From assembly GCA_963722415.1 (NCBI GenBank), contig CAVRNI010000037.1, forward strand, positions 1 through 64,000: a stretch of 64,000 nucleotides of DNA, read 5' to 3'. The DNA is from JALOLG01 sp963722415 (GTDB lineage: Bacteria > Actinomycetota > Acidimicrobiia > Acidimicrobiales > Ilumatobacteraceae). Under the pieces are notes generated by a model. That model saw only the letters and a list, made by a program, of their open reading frames with translations. It was not told the origin of the DNA and did not search any database. Shown one piece after another: positions 37,596-46,620 of the stretch. The stretch's first letter is position 1, and each line of letters opens with the position of its first letter. The translations under genes and the position numbers were made by a program.

Positions 37596-38141
37596 TCAGG
37601 TGGTGGGCGGCGTCGCCGACGAACCGCACACTCCATCCTGTAGGGACTCGAGCAACGTCTCAGCCCCAGTCAACAGGTTCGCCACGGCTGTGGCGGTCTC
37701 GGCTGCGCCGCCGGAGCCGAGGTCGGCGGCGGCCGTTTCCAGCTCGTCGAGGGCGTCCTGGACGGCTTGAACCTGTGGCCGAAGTTCTGCGCTGACAGAC
37801 TCCCCCAACGCCGCGAGGTCGTCCTGCACAGCGTCGACTGCTGCAGTCACACCGTTGGTGCCCTCTGCGACCAGATCGACGTCGCCGAGGGCGGACACCG
37901 AGGAGCTCAATGCTTCGCGTTCTGGGCACATCTCCCCGGATGCGGTGCTGGCGGCCGGAGTCGACGAGGAGGCTGCGGGTGATACCGAAGCCACCGTGGG
38001 CGCCGCGCCGGTCGCTTCACCGACCGTTGTAGCGGCCGCCGTCGATGACGACTCGTCGTCGTCGCCGCACGATGTGCAAACGACCACTCCGATCGCAACA
38101 CAGACGACGACACGCCGAGTGGTGCGTGACAAACTCTTCAT
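37596..38141 (-). CDS. Predicted exported hypothetical protein
   Basis: This is a 181-residue protein with a basic start, a hydrophobic segment (VVVCVAIGVVVCTSCG) and a possible lipoprotein Cys (weak lipobox TSC), followed by a Ser/Ala/Thr-rich linker and, from about residue 75, a helical region with heptad-like spacing (VTAAVDAVQDDLAALGESVS, QAVQDALDELETAAADLG). Two Cys (in GEMCPERE and DGVCGSS) bracket that helical part and could form a disulfide. No family recognised. Possible surface or wall-associated coiled-coil lipoprotein. Confidence 0.7.
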   Translation of the reverse strand: MKSLSRTTRRVVVCVAIGVVVCTSCGDDDESSSTAAATTVGEATGAAPTVASVSPAASSSTPAASTASGEMCPEREALSSSVSALGDVDLVAEGTNGVTAAVDAVQDDLAALGESVSAELRPQVQAVQDALDELETAAADLGSGGAAETATAVANLLTGAETLLESLQDGVCGSSATPPTT

Positions 38142-38229
38142 CGATCAACCTCCAGCCTTTCGTCGTTCGCTCGCGCGAGCGGTTGCCGTGTTCGACTTCG
38201 TCTGCACGGTGCGGGCCACGGAGTGCATG

Positions 38230-40859
38230 TCAGGCGATGATGCCAAGGTCGCGTGCTTTGGCGACAGCGGCTGCTCGGGAGTTCACGTCCAATTTGCGAT
38301 ACAGGGCTGTGACGTGGCTCTTCAGCGTGTTCGGGGTGACTCCCAGCTCACGGGCGATCTCCGCCACGGTGAGCCGACTCGCGAGATATCGGGCGACGGC
38401 GCGCTCGCGTTCCGTGGGCTGTTCGTACAGCGTCGGGACGCGCCCCGTGATCGCGCCCGTGTGACCCTTGGCCAAGCGGCGGCGGATCTCGTACATCCAG
38501 TCGTCGGGCGCCGCCCAGCTCGCTGACTCGACCAGGTCGGCGACACCGTGTCCGACGCCAACGACGGTCTGGAGCATGCCTTCGGTCGACGCCGATCTTC
38601 AAGGCCGCAGCTGCCTTGTCGAGGCTGGATGTCTGGTCGTGATCCGCCAAGGCGGCGGCGTGCATCAGACCGACGATGACCTGCTGCCGAGGCGATGTCG
38701 GCGAGAGCGCCTCGAGGAGGCTGGCGGCCTGCTCCGGCTCGCCGTCTGCCAAGTGCACTTTCGCAAGCGTGGCGTCGCGCCAGAAACCGGCCCGCATTCG
38801 CTGGGCGCTCTGGCGGGCCTTGGCGAGTCACCGGTCGCGAGGTGCAGATCTGTCCATGCCCGGTCGACGGCGTCGTGGACGCGAGGCCCGAGGGAGATCT
38901 CTGACTGCACCACGACGTTCTCGAGCGTTCGCGCGGCATCGGCGCGTTGGTCCTCGCTGATCAAGACCGCGGCCAACTCCACCTCCGCCATCGCGCGGAG
39001 GCTGTCGGTCGGCATTGCTCGCAGAGCACGCAATTCTTCGATCGATCTGCGCGCTGAATCATTCTCGAAGCGCTCACGATCGATCACAGCGCGGGCGAGC
39101 AGCAGGTCCTGATACGCGGTGAGTGAGTTTCCGAATTGATGATCTGTGGCCGCCGCCTTCGAGCACCAGCGGTCGGCTTCACGGATGCGCCCACAGATCG
39201 CTGCCGCCAACGCCCAGCTGCATGGCGCAACGAAGTCTCGGACCGCGGGCGCGCTGCTCTGATGGTGAATGTAAGTGCGGAAGACCTGTTCGGCGTGATC
39301 GGGTTCGTCCAGCCACCCCTTGGCGCGAACAGTTGGAGACCGGCGCGTCGGATGTCTTCGGAGTCGCCTTCGCCCACACCCGCGGGTCGATGCCGGCGGC
39401 GGCATGCACGCGGCGTCTTCCCATTCGCCGGCGTGGAGATCACAGTTCGCACGAACGGCCTGGTGGCGCCTCATCAGTTCATCGTCCGGGACCACGAGCG
39501 CAGCGATCGTCGTCTCGGCCTTGTCCACCCACCACCGCATCACCGCGGCGTCGAACACGAGATGGATCAACGCGTAGTCGAGCTGACGAGACGCGTCGTT
39601 GCCGACCACGGAAGCCGGAATGAGGCTGGCGATCCGTTCGATGGCTCTTCAGTTGACCCCTGTCCATCAACCAGATGGTGGCGGCACGCGATGCGCAGCG
39701 CTTCGTCAGGGCGATCCGCCGCGAACCAGTGATCGAGCGCCATCACCAGGTCCTCGTGGCCCTCGAACCACTTCGCCGCGGCCTCGTGGGCGAAGTTCAC
39801 CAGCTGCGGTGCTCGCGATCGCGCCTCGACCTGGATCGCCTCGGCGAACAACGCGTGATAGCGGTACCACTCGCCATGCTCGTCGAGAGCGACGATGAAC
39901 AAACCACGCTGCTGTGCGTCGCGCAGCATCTGCCCGGCATCGACAAGGCCGGACACCGCGTTCGCCAGCGATGGACTGACACGATCGAGCACGGATGTCG
40001 TGAACAGGAACCTGCGCATGTCGTCGGAGGCGACGTCGACGACTTCGGAGCTGATGTAGTCGGCGAAGGTCCGGTTGCTACCGGCGATCTGTGACAGCCG
40101 ATCAGGTCCCGGGTTGTCGCCGAGGACGATCGCAGTCAGCTGGAGACCGGCCGCCCAACCTTCGCTGCGGTCCAGCAACCATTGCACCTGATCGTCGGCG
40201 AGGTTGTCGATCCCCTCCGCCCGGAACAGCGTCGCGGCCTCACTCGAATCGAATCGAAGGTCCTTCTGACGGATCTCGGCGAGGCGCCCATCGGCGCGCA
40301 GGCGCGGCCACGGAAGCGGCGGATCAGCGCGAGTCACGATGATCAGCCGAAGCCACGGCGGCATGCTCGCCGCGAACGACGTGATGGAGGCGCGAATCAC
40401 GGGGTCAGTGATCACGTGCAGGTCGTCGACGACCAGATACGAGGTTGGTTGATCAACCGCGACCAACTCGTTGAGCAACAAGCCCAGCCACTGTTCGACG
40501 GGTCCTTGTCCTCCGCTGCGAATCAATTCTTGGAGGGCGTCTTCGCCCACCCCATCGCTCAGGCTGCGGAGGGCTCCGATGAGATACGACCAGAAGCGCA
40601 CGAGGTAGTTGTCACGCGCGTCGAGCGACAACCACGCCCACCGTTCCTCGGGCAGATCGGTCAACCAGGCCGCAACGAGGGCGGTCTTGCCGCATCCGGC
40701 CGGCGCGCTGACCAACGTCACCTGCGTCGACGATGCGCGTGAGAGGGAATCGTGCAATCGCTGGCGGTGCACGTATCCCTTCCTGATCAGCGGAGGTCGG
40801 AACTTCGGCGCCAGCAGCAACGGATGCGCGCGCACCCTGTCGCTGCGCCCATTGCCCAT
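38230..40859 (-). CDS. MalT-like ATPase LuxR regulator (frameshifted)
   Basis: This is a transcription regulator of about 875 residues. The N-terminal ATPase has LLAPKFRPPLIRKGYVHRQR, Walker A VSAPAGCGKTALVAAW and Walker B TSYLVVDDLHVI, the MalT pattern. A helical repeat region follows, and the C-terminal HTH reads LTVAEIARELGVTPNTLKSH and VTALYRKLDVNSRAAAVAKA. The pieces lie in different frames, with breaks near 39620, 39390, 38810 and 38590. It sits at the edge of the island at 40.9-50.6 kb and could be its regulator; only position supports that. Confidence 0.82.
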
Positions 40860-40929
40860 CGAAACCGAATGCTATCGCCAAGCTTCGGAGGATCCCGACC
40901 GCGTGCACTCACGTCGGGGCCTCGACCGT

Positions 40930-41181
40930 TCATCCCGAGGGCGAGGACGGGCCGGGAACTGCCGGTGGGTGGTCGGGCCAGTGCGACAACTGCCGGACGT
41001 CGACGATCTCGAGACCGATGTCGCGGATGCGTGCCAGCAGCCCGTGCAGCGCCGACTGATCTTCGATCTCGCCGTGCAGCACGGTGTCGGCGTGAATCTC
41101 GAGGTCGACGCACAGCGACTCGATCAGCGAGGCAGACGCCACGCCTCGCAGACGGACCTCATATGTATGTTCGCCGGTCAT
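40930..41181 (-). CDS. Small ACT-like protein
   Basis: This is an 83-residue protein from ATG 41181: a beta strand (HTYEVRLRGVASASLIESL), an acidic strand and helix (VDLEIHADTVLHGEIEDQSA), then LHGLLARIRDIGLEIVDVRQ. Small proteins of this pattern, possibly with an ACT-like beta-alpha-beta fold, recur in actinobacterial stress clusters. The C-terminal 15 residues are Pro/Ser-rich. It ends the leftward run after the P-type ATPase, with its own copy of the 19-bp motif 39 bases upstream. No biochemical function is known to me. Confidence 0.7.
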   Translation of the reverse strand: MTGEHTYEVRLRGVASASLIESLCVDLEIHADTVLHGEIEDQSALHGLLARIRDIGLEIVDVRQLSHWPDHPPAVPGPSSPSG

Positions 41182-41219
41182 ACGCGACACCTCACAGAGT
41201 CCAGTTGTAGCGAGGCCCA

Positions 41220-41238
41220 GGGTGAGCGCGCCTCCCCC
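41220..41238 (-). promoter_or_regulatory. 19-bp island motif, copy 1
   Basis: GGGTGAGCGCGCCTCCCCC matches the copy at 44259-44277 at 17 of 19 positions. It lies 39 bases upstream of the ACT-like gene start, in the gap after the P-type ATPase. It is the least symmetric copy, as the right half has CCCCC instead of CACCC. Confidence 0.5.
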
Positions 41239-41334
41239 TCCCGCGTATGAGCGTGACCAACACGTCGGTGCCGCGCTCCTCCGCGTGGTCGAAGCTTCGT
41301 GACTGTCTTCCGCGGCGACTCGCACGGACGACGT

Positions 41335-44062
41335 TCAGAGGGTCGTCGTCTTGAGGCGGCGGAGCTGGATGGCCTTGTCGATCGCGGTGAATGCCGGGGC
41401 GACGAGCGACAGTGCGAGGACGAGGACCCATTGGGCGCCCGTGAGCGGCACGGTGTCGAGGAGGCGCTGCAGCATGTTCAACTCGACCGCGGCCCAAGTG
41501 AGGATCCACCCCAAGCAGATCCATCCGAGGTACGGGAACATCGGTGCCGACCACCACGGTTCGCGCTCGCGGCGCATCACGAGGCCGTTGTTGACGGCGC
41601 TGAGCGCCACGACCGCGAAGGCCATCGTCATCGACGGTCGACGGATTCTCCGTGCTCGGCTCGTCGGGTCCCCACGCCAGCACCATCAAAGCCAGAGCGG
41701 AAATGATGAAACCGGTGATCGCCCAGCGAACCGTCTGGGCGCGGGTGGCGATCCGCGATCCCGGCGTGCGCGGGGGCCGATGCATGACGCCGGGGTCGGG
41801 CACGTCGACGATGAACCCGACGACCACGGTGACAACGACGAAGAACTTGGCGAACAGCAGCTGCATCGGGAACAGGGCCACGCCCTCGTTGATGTTGAGA
41901 ATCGTGGCGAACAGCATCAGCTGCAGCACCGACGACAGGATCGTCAGCTGCAGCTTCACGTACGACGAGATCCGGCGGTAGATGTCGCGCCCGTACTCGA
42001 CAGCCTTGACCAGGGTCGCGAAGTTGTCGTCGGTGAGGATCAGCTTGCCGGCCTGCTTGGTGACTTCCGAGCCGCTGCCCATCGCGACGCCGACGTCGGC
42101 CTGCTTCAACGCGGCGGCGTCGTTGACGGCGTCGCCGGTCATCGCCACGACCTCGCCGGACTCTTGCATCAGCCGGGCGAGGCGAACCTTGTCCTCGGGG
42201 GCGACGCGACCGAAGACGTGCAGCTGCGGGAGCTGAGCGATCACTTCCTCGTCACTGAGGTGGGAGAGATCGGTGCCGGTGATCACGCCCGGCCCGAGGC
42301 CGAGCTCGTCGGCGATCGCCCGGGCGGTCACGGTGTGGTCGCCGGTGATCATCCGGACGTCGATGCCGGCCTGATGGGCGATGCGGACGGCCTCGACGGC
42401 CTCGGCGCGCAACGGGTCGATGATGCCCACGAGCGAGATCATGATCAGGTCGTGCATCTCGCCCATCGGATCGTCGAGGGCGGCGGTCATGGCGTCGGAC
42501 GGGAGGTCGCGGACGGCGAACCCCAGCACGCGCAGGCCGCGCTCGGAGAGTTTGCGGTTGGCGTCGAGCAGCTCGTCGCGGACCTGCTCGATCGGGACCT
42601 CTTCGCCGTGCCACAGCGCCGTCGCGCAACGCTCGATGATGACGTCCGGCGCACCCTTCACGCTGGCGAGGTGGGGTTCTTTGAGGACGCCCCCGGCGAC
42701 CCAATCGGGGCGGTCGTGGAACGTCGCCATGAACTTGTATTCGGAGTCGAACGGTACCTCCGTCCGCCGGGGCAGGTTCCGACGGGACTCCTCGGCGTCG
42801 ACCCCGACCTTGGCGGCGAGCACCACGAGCGCTGCTTCGGTCGGGTCGCCGATGATCGACTCGTCGTCGGCGACGGTGGCGTCACTGCACAGCACGAGCC
42901 CGAGCGCCAGGCGGGTGAAGTCGGGTGTTGCGGCGCCCGCCGTGCCGAGGATGGCGCCCGACTTCTTGTAGCCGCCACCTTCGATCTTGTACCAGTCGCC
43001 GCCGGCCAACATCGTCGTCGCCGTCATGGCGTTCATCGTCAGGGTGCCGGTCTTGTCGCTGTTGATCACCGTCGTGCCGCCGAGCGTCTCGACGTCGGTG
43101 AGCGACTTGACGACCGCTTTGGCCTCGGCGAGGCGTTGCGCTCCTGACGACAACATCAGCTGCACGAACGTCGGCAGGCCCGTCGGGATGGCCGAGATCG
43201 CCGTCGATATGCACAACAGCATGAGCGTCTCGCCGTCCTGGCCGCGGGCGATCCCGAAGATGGCGATGATCGCCACCGCCGCCCAGGCGAGAACGCCGAA
43301 CAGCTTCGTCAGGCCGTCGAGTTCCTTCTGCAGCGGTGACTTCACGCGCTTCGTCGCCGTGACCATGTCGGCGATATGACCCATCTGGGTCTCCGCACCG
43401 GTGGCGAACACGACCACAACCGCCGAGCCCCTGGTCACCTGGGTGTTCTGGAAGACGAGGTTCGTCCTGTCGCCCAGCGCCGTCTGTCCTTCGGGCAGGG
43501 TCGTGGCGTTCTTGGCGATCGGCGCGCTCTCACCGGTCAGCGACGCCTCCTGGACCTCCAACGAGGCCGCCGTGACGATGCGCGCATCCGCCGGGACCAG
43601 CTCACCAGCTTCGATCAGCACCACGTCGCCCGGCACGAGACCGGACGAGTCGACCTGCTCGACACTGCCCGACCGGCGAACCCGGGCCATGGGGACCTGG
43701 AGCCCGGCGAGCGCCTCGACGCTGGCCAGCGCCTTGCGCTCCTGGCTCGTCCCCATGATCACGTTGAACGACACCAACGCCGCCACGATCACGCCCGTCG
43801 CGATCTGCCCGATGGCGAGGCTGGCGACACTGACGATCAGCAACATGATGTTCATCGGGTTCATCAGCTGACCCTTGGCCACCTCCCACAACGTCGGTGG
43901 CGGCTCGGAGGCGATCTCGTTGCGCCCGAACTCCGCCAGCCGCCGCTGCACCTCGTCGGGATCGAGTCCACGCTCGGCGTCGACCCCAACCCGGGCGACG
44001 ACATCGTCGACCGACAACGCGAACCAGTCCGCCGCCGCCGTGTCCGCCTTGGTCATCGCCAT
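41335..44062 (-). CDS. P-type cation-transporting ATPase, P2-like (frameshifted near the C-terminus)
   Basis: This is a membrane ATPase of about 909 residues. It has an N-terminal cation-ATPase domain (LSVDDVVARVGVDAERGLD), actuator SLTGESAP, phosphorylation site NSDKTGTLTMN (Asp336), nucleotide-binding KGAPDVIIERC, hinge TGDAVNDAAALKQADVGVAM and a membrane C-terminal domain. In helix M4 the usual PEGLP is PTGLP (293-297), so the Glu that binds Ca2+ in SERCA is Thr and the ion is uncertain. An indel near 41640 shifts into the last 98 residues. It is divergent from the three-helix gene, with two 19-bp motifs in the shared gap. Confidence 0.88.
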
Positions 44063-44258
44063 GTCAGTGCCCTCGCTTCGTCGAATCTGACCCTCATGCC
44101 GTCCCCCTGCTCAATGGTCCTCCGCTGGCGCGACGCGCAACCATAGGTGACTCTGGGAGGCCCGCCTTCAACTGCCTTTCCGGCACCCGTAGGTTGCGCC
44201 GCTCGGGCGGCCCGTTCGATACGGATCTCGACCACGTACTCGACACTCGCGTGCATTC

Positions 44259-44277
44259 GGGTGGGCGCGCCTCACCC
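44259..44277 (+). promoter_or_regulatory. 19-bp island motif, copy 2
   Basis: GGGTGGGCGCGCCTCACCC, an imperfect palindrome with GGGTG/CACCC ends. Together with copy 3 it forms facing 20-base arms (44258-44277 and 44284-44303) that differ at two positions around a 6-base loop. It is about 100 bases upstream of the three-helix gene. Confidence 0.6.
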
Positions 44278-44283
44278 GGTGTG

Positions 44284-44302
44284 GGGTGATGCGCGTCCAC
44301 CC
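44284..44302 (-). promoter_or_regulatory. 19-bp island motif, copy 3 (reverse)
   Basis: Read on the minus strand the sequence is GGGTGGACGCGCATCACCC, 17 of 19 identical to copy 2. The close back-to-back pair would allow two dimers to bind side by side, or a strong hairpin to form in RNA. Confidence 0.6.
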
Positions 44303-44368
44303 GTTCGATCCCTACGTTGAGGTTCCACCCGTCGCCGGCCAGCTCCAAGCCGCAGCACCGAAAGGCTC

Positions 44369-44614
44369 GTGAATCGCATGAGTAGCCCGACTCTGACCGA
44401 CATCGACTCCCTCGAGTCGCGCAAGCTCGACTACCTGGAGGCGCAGCTGATCGCCAGATTCAGTCCTCCGCTGCGTCCGGAGGAGGTGCAGCGCTGTCTG
44501 ATCGACTGCATCGCGAGCTACGAGTCGGCGCGTGTGCGGTCGTACCTCCCAGTGCTCATCGAGCGGGAGGCGACGGGGCGCCTGCTGGAAATGAGCCGGA
44601 GCCGAGTCACATGA
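44369..44614 (+). CDS. Three-helix-bundle dimerisation domain protein
   Basis: This small protein has 81 residues from GTG 44369, or 78 from ATG 44378; a purine-rich GAAAGG at 44360-44365 is nearer the GTG and well spaced for neither, so the start is open. The body (LDYLEAQLIARFSPPLRPEE, VQRCLIDCIASYESARVRSY, LPVLIEREATGRL) matches the short all-helical family often annotated as three-helix bundle dimerisation domain, common beside stress genes in actinobacteria. It leads the rightward run towards PPK2. Confidence 0.75.
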   Translation: MNRMSSPTLTDIDSLESRKLDYLEAQLIARFSPPLRPEEVQRCLIDCIASYESARVRSYLPVLIEREATGRLLEMSRSRVT

Positions 44615-44684
44615 CCGTCATCGTCATCCACCGGGGCTTCGATAGTGTTCGTCAACTGGTCGATACATGTGAAGAGGGGCTGAG

Positions 44685-45485
44685 ATGAGCAAGAAGCAAG
44701 AGGCTGCGCCGCCGAAGATGAAGCGGAAGGAGTACGACGCCGAGCTGAAGAAGCTGCAGGCAGAGCTGGTCGCCATGCAGGAATGGATCAAGGCGACGGG
44801 AGCCAAGGTCTGCCTCGTGTTCGAGGGTCGCGACAGCGCCGGCAAGGGCGGCACGATCAAGGCGATCACCGGACGCGTCAGCCCACGCGTGTTCCGTGTG
44901 ATCGCGTTGCCCAGTCCGACCGACCGGGAGAAATCGCAGATGTACTTCCAGCGCTACATGCCGCACCTGCCGGCGGCCGGTGAAGTCGTGATCTTCGACC
45001 GGAGCTGGTACAACCGGGCCGGCGTCGAGCGGGTGATGGGCTTCTGCACCGACGACCAGGTCAAGCGGTTCCTCCAGATGGCGCCCGCGGTCGAGCAGGC
45101 GATCGTCGACTCGGGGATCGTGCTCCTCAAGTACTGGCTCGAAGTGGGCGAAGCCGAGCAGACCAAGCGGCTCCGCAGCCGCGTCGATGACCCGCGCAAG
45201 ATCTGGAAGCTGTCCGACATGGACCTCCTGTCCTACAGCCGGTGGTACGACTACGCCCGGGCCCGCGACGACATGCTCGCCGCCACCAGCAGCGGGTGGG
45301 CGCCGTGGAACGTCGTGCGCACCGACGACAAGCGGCGCGGACGTCTGAACCTGATCACCCACCTCCTCAGCCAGGTTCCCTACGAACCGATCGCGCCCAA
45401 GAAGGTCACGTTCCCGGAACGCGACGAGCCCGGCGACTACGTCGAACCGGATCTCTCCCGCTACTACCTCCCCACACCGTTCTGA
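44685..45485 (+). CDS. ppk2: Polyphosphate kinase 2
   Basis: PPK2 moves phosphate between polyphosphate and nucleoside di- or monophosphates, making GTP/ATP from stored polyphosphate. The 266-residue single-domain protein has Walker A EGRDSAGKGGTI (47-58), the Walker B and lid segment VVIFDRSWYNRAGVERV (101-117), LLKYWLEVGEAEQTKRLRSR, and the C-terminal WNVVRTDDKRRGRLNLITHL. Length and motifs fit class I PPK2. ATG 44685 has AGAGGGGCTGAG upstream. It is probably co-transcribed with the three-helix gene 70 bases before. Confidence 0.93.
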   Translation: MSKKQEAAPPKMKRKEYDAELKKLQAELVAMQEWIKATGAKVCLVFEGRDSAGKGGTIKAITGRVSPRVFRVIALPSPTDREKSQMYFQRYMPHLPAAGEVVIFDRSWYNRAGVERVMGFCTDDQVKRFLQMAPAVEQAIVDSGIVLLKYWLEVGEAEQTKRLRSRVDDPRKIWKLSDMDLLSYSRWYDYARARDDMLAATSSGWAPWNVVRTDDKRRGRLNLITHLLSQVPYEPIAPKKVTFPERDEPGDYVEPDLSRYYLPTPF

Positions 45486-45603
45486 GCGGTGTCGCGGGCC
45501 GGCCTCGAACCGCGGTCCGTCGCTCGACATCGGATCGTGAGTCGGTAGCCAACGCCTACGCCGGCGACCGCCACGCCGGCCCCGGAGCCTCAAGGACCAG
45601 CGC

Positions 45604-46596
45604 ATGAGCAACCTCATCTGGAGCTGGCGCAACGCGGCCTTCGGTGCGGTCATGTCGTCGGTCGCCGTCGTCGTCATTCTTTTCGGCGACGTCGGGAACG
45701 GCTTGAACCTGCTCCTCGGTTTCATCCCAGCTGCCATCCTCGGTCTTCCGCCGCATCGCGAGGACCGACCGAGAGTGATGGTCATCGGAGTGCTCTTCTC
45801 AGATCTCCGTGCTGATCGGTTCCATCCTGGCGCAATGGGCGGCGGTCGCGGTCGTCGGGATGTTCCTGATGGGGCTCGGTGCGGCCCTCCTCGCAACACG
45901 AAGACTCTTTGGGTACGCGGTCCTCACGATCTGCCTGCCACTCGCGGGAACCGGCCTGACGTACGACGGACTGGACGAGTCGTTTGGCGTGAGCGTGCTC
46001 TTCCTGACGGGATCGGCAATCGCGTTCGTCGGCGCCCTGTGCTTCCCGGAGTACGACGCGCCGGCACCGGTGAGCCGGCCACTGTCTGAGCATCGCCGCG
46101 GCCCGCGACTACGGAGTACGTCTCGGCCTCGCCGCGGCCGTAGGAACCGCCATCGGCTTCTACTACGGGGCTGAGCACACCGGTTGGATCGTCATCTCCA
46201 CTCTGCTCGTCATGCGACCCGCGGAAGAGATGCTGAAGATTCGCAGCGCAGGACGTGCGATCTCGGTGTTCATCGGCGCGCTCGTCGCCGCGTGGATGCT
46301 CACCCTGGATCTTCCGGCACCAGCAATCGCCCTCGCTCGGAGGTGGAGCAATCGTCGCCGCCTGTGCGACCAACGCCAGTCGGTGGTACATCACTCCCGC
46401 ATTCACGACGTTCCTGATCTTGTGGTCGATTCTCTACGGCGATCCGACGATCGAGAACATCGGGTACCGCTCGTGGGAACGAGTTCTCAACACGCTGCTC
46501 GGTGTCGGCATCGCATATTTCTTCGGGCTCCTCGTTCCGACACTCATGCGACGTCACGCCGCTGCCGACTCGGCTCCTCCATCGGCGCCCGCATGA
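45604..46596 (+). CDS. FUSC-like integral membrane protein (frameshifted)
   Basis: This is a membrane protein of about 330 residues. Hydrophobic segments run through three or four frames: AFGAVMSSVAVVVILFGDVG, then ILAQWAAVAVVGMFLMGLGA, then VRLGLAAAVGTAIGFYYGAE with GWIVISTLLVMRPAEEMLKI, then FTTFLILWSILYG and RVLNTLLGVGIAYFFGLLVP. The repeated RLGLAAAVGTAIG and RPxxEMxxIRSAGRAI features fit the FUSC/aromatic-acid exporter-like family. Breaks lie near 45800, 46090 and 46330. It ends convergent with the SulP gene after 24 bases. Confidence 0.72.
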
Positions 46597-46620
46597 CGGG
46601 CGGCGCGGCGACCCTCGATC

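Larger units (their letters stand above)
44063..44368. other. Divergent regulatory gap of the island
   Basis: These 306 bases separate the ATPase and three-helix genes. They contain the two facing 19-bp motif copies at 44259-44302, which together form a near-perfect 20-bp-arm inverted repeat, and a second inverted pair: GCGCAACC about 45 bases from GGTTGCGC (44132-44139 and 44192-44199 approximately). Short frames on the minus strand here have no protein-like character. Confidence 0.5.

Noticed and set aside
44053..44256. A short minus-strand frame in the ATPase/three-helix gap
   Set aside because: Only its first twenty residues look protein-like, it overlaps the ATPase start, and the region carries the inverted motif copies, so it is more likely regulatory.
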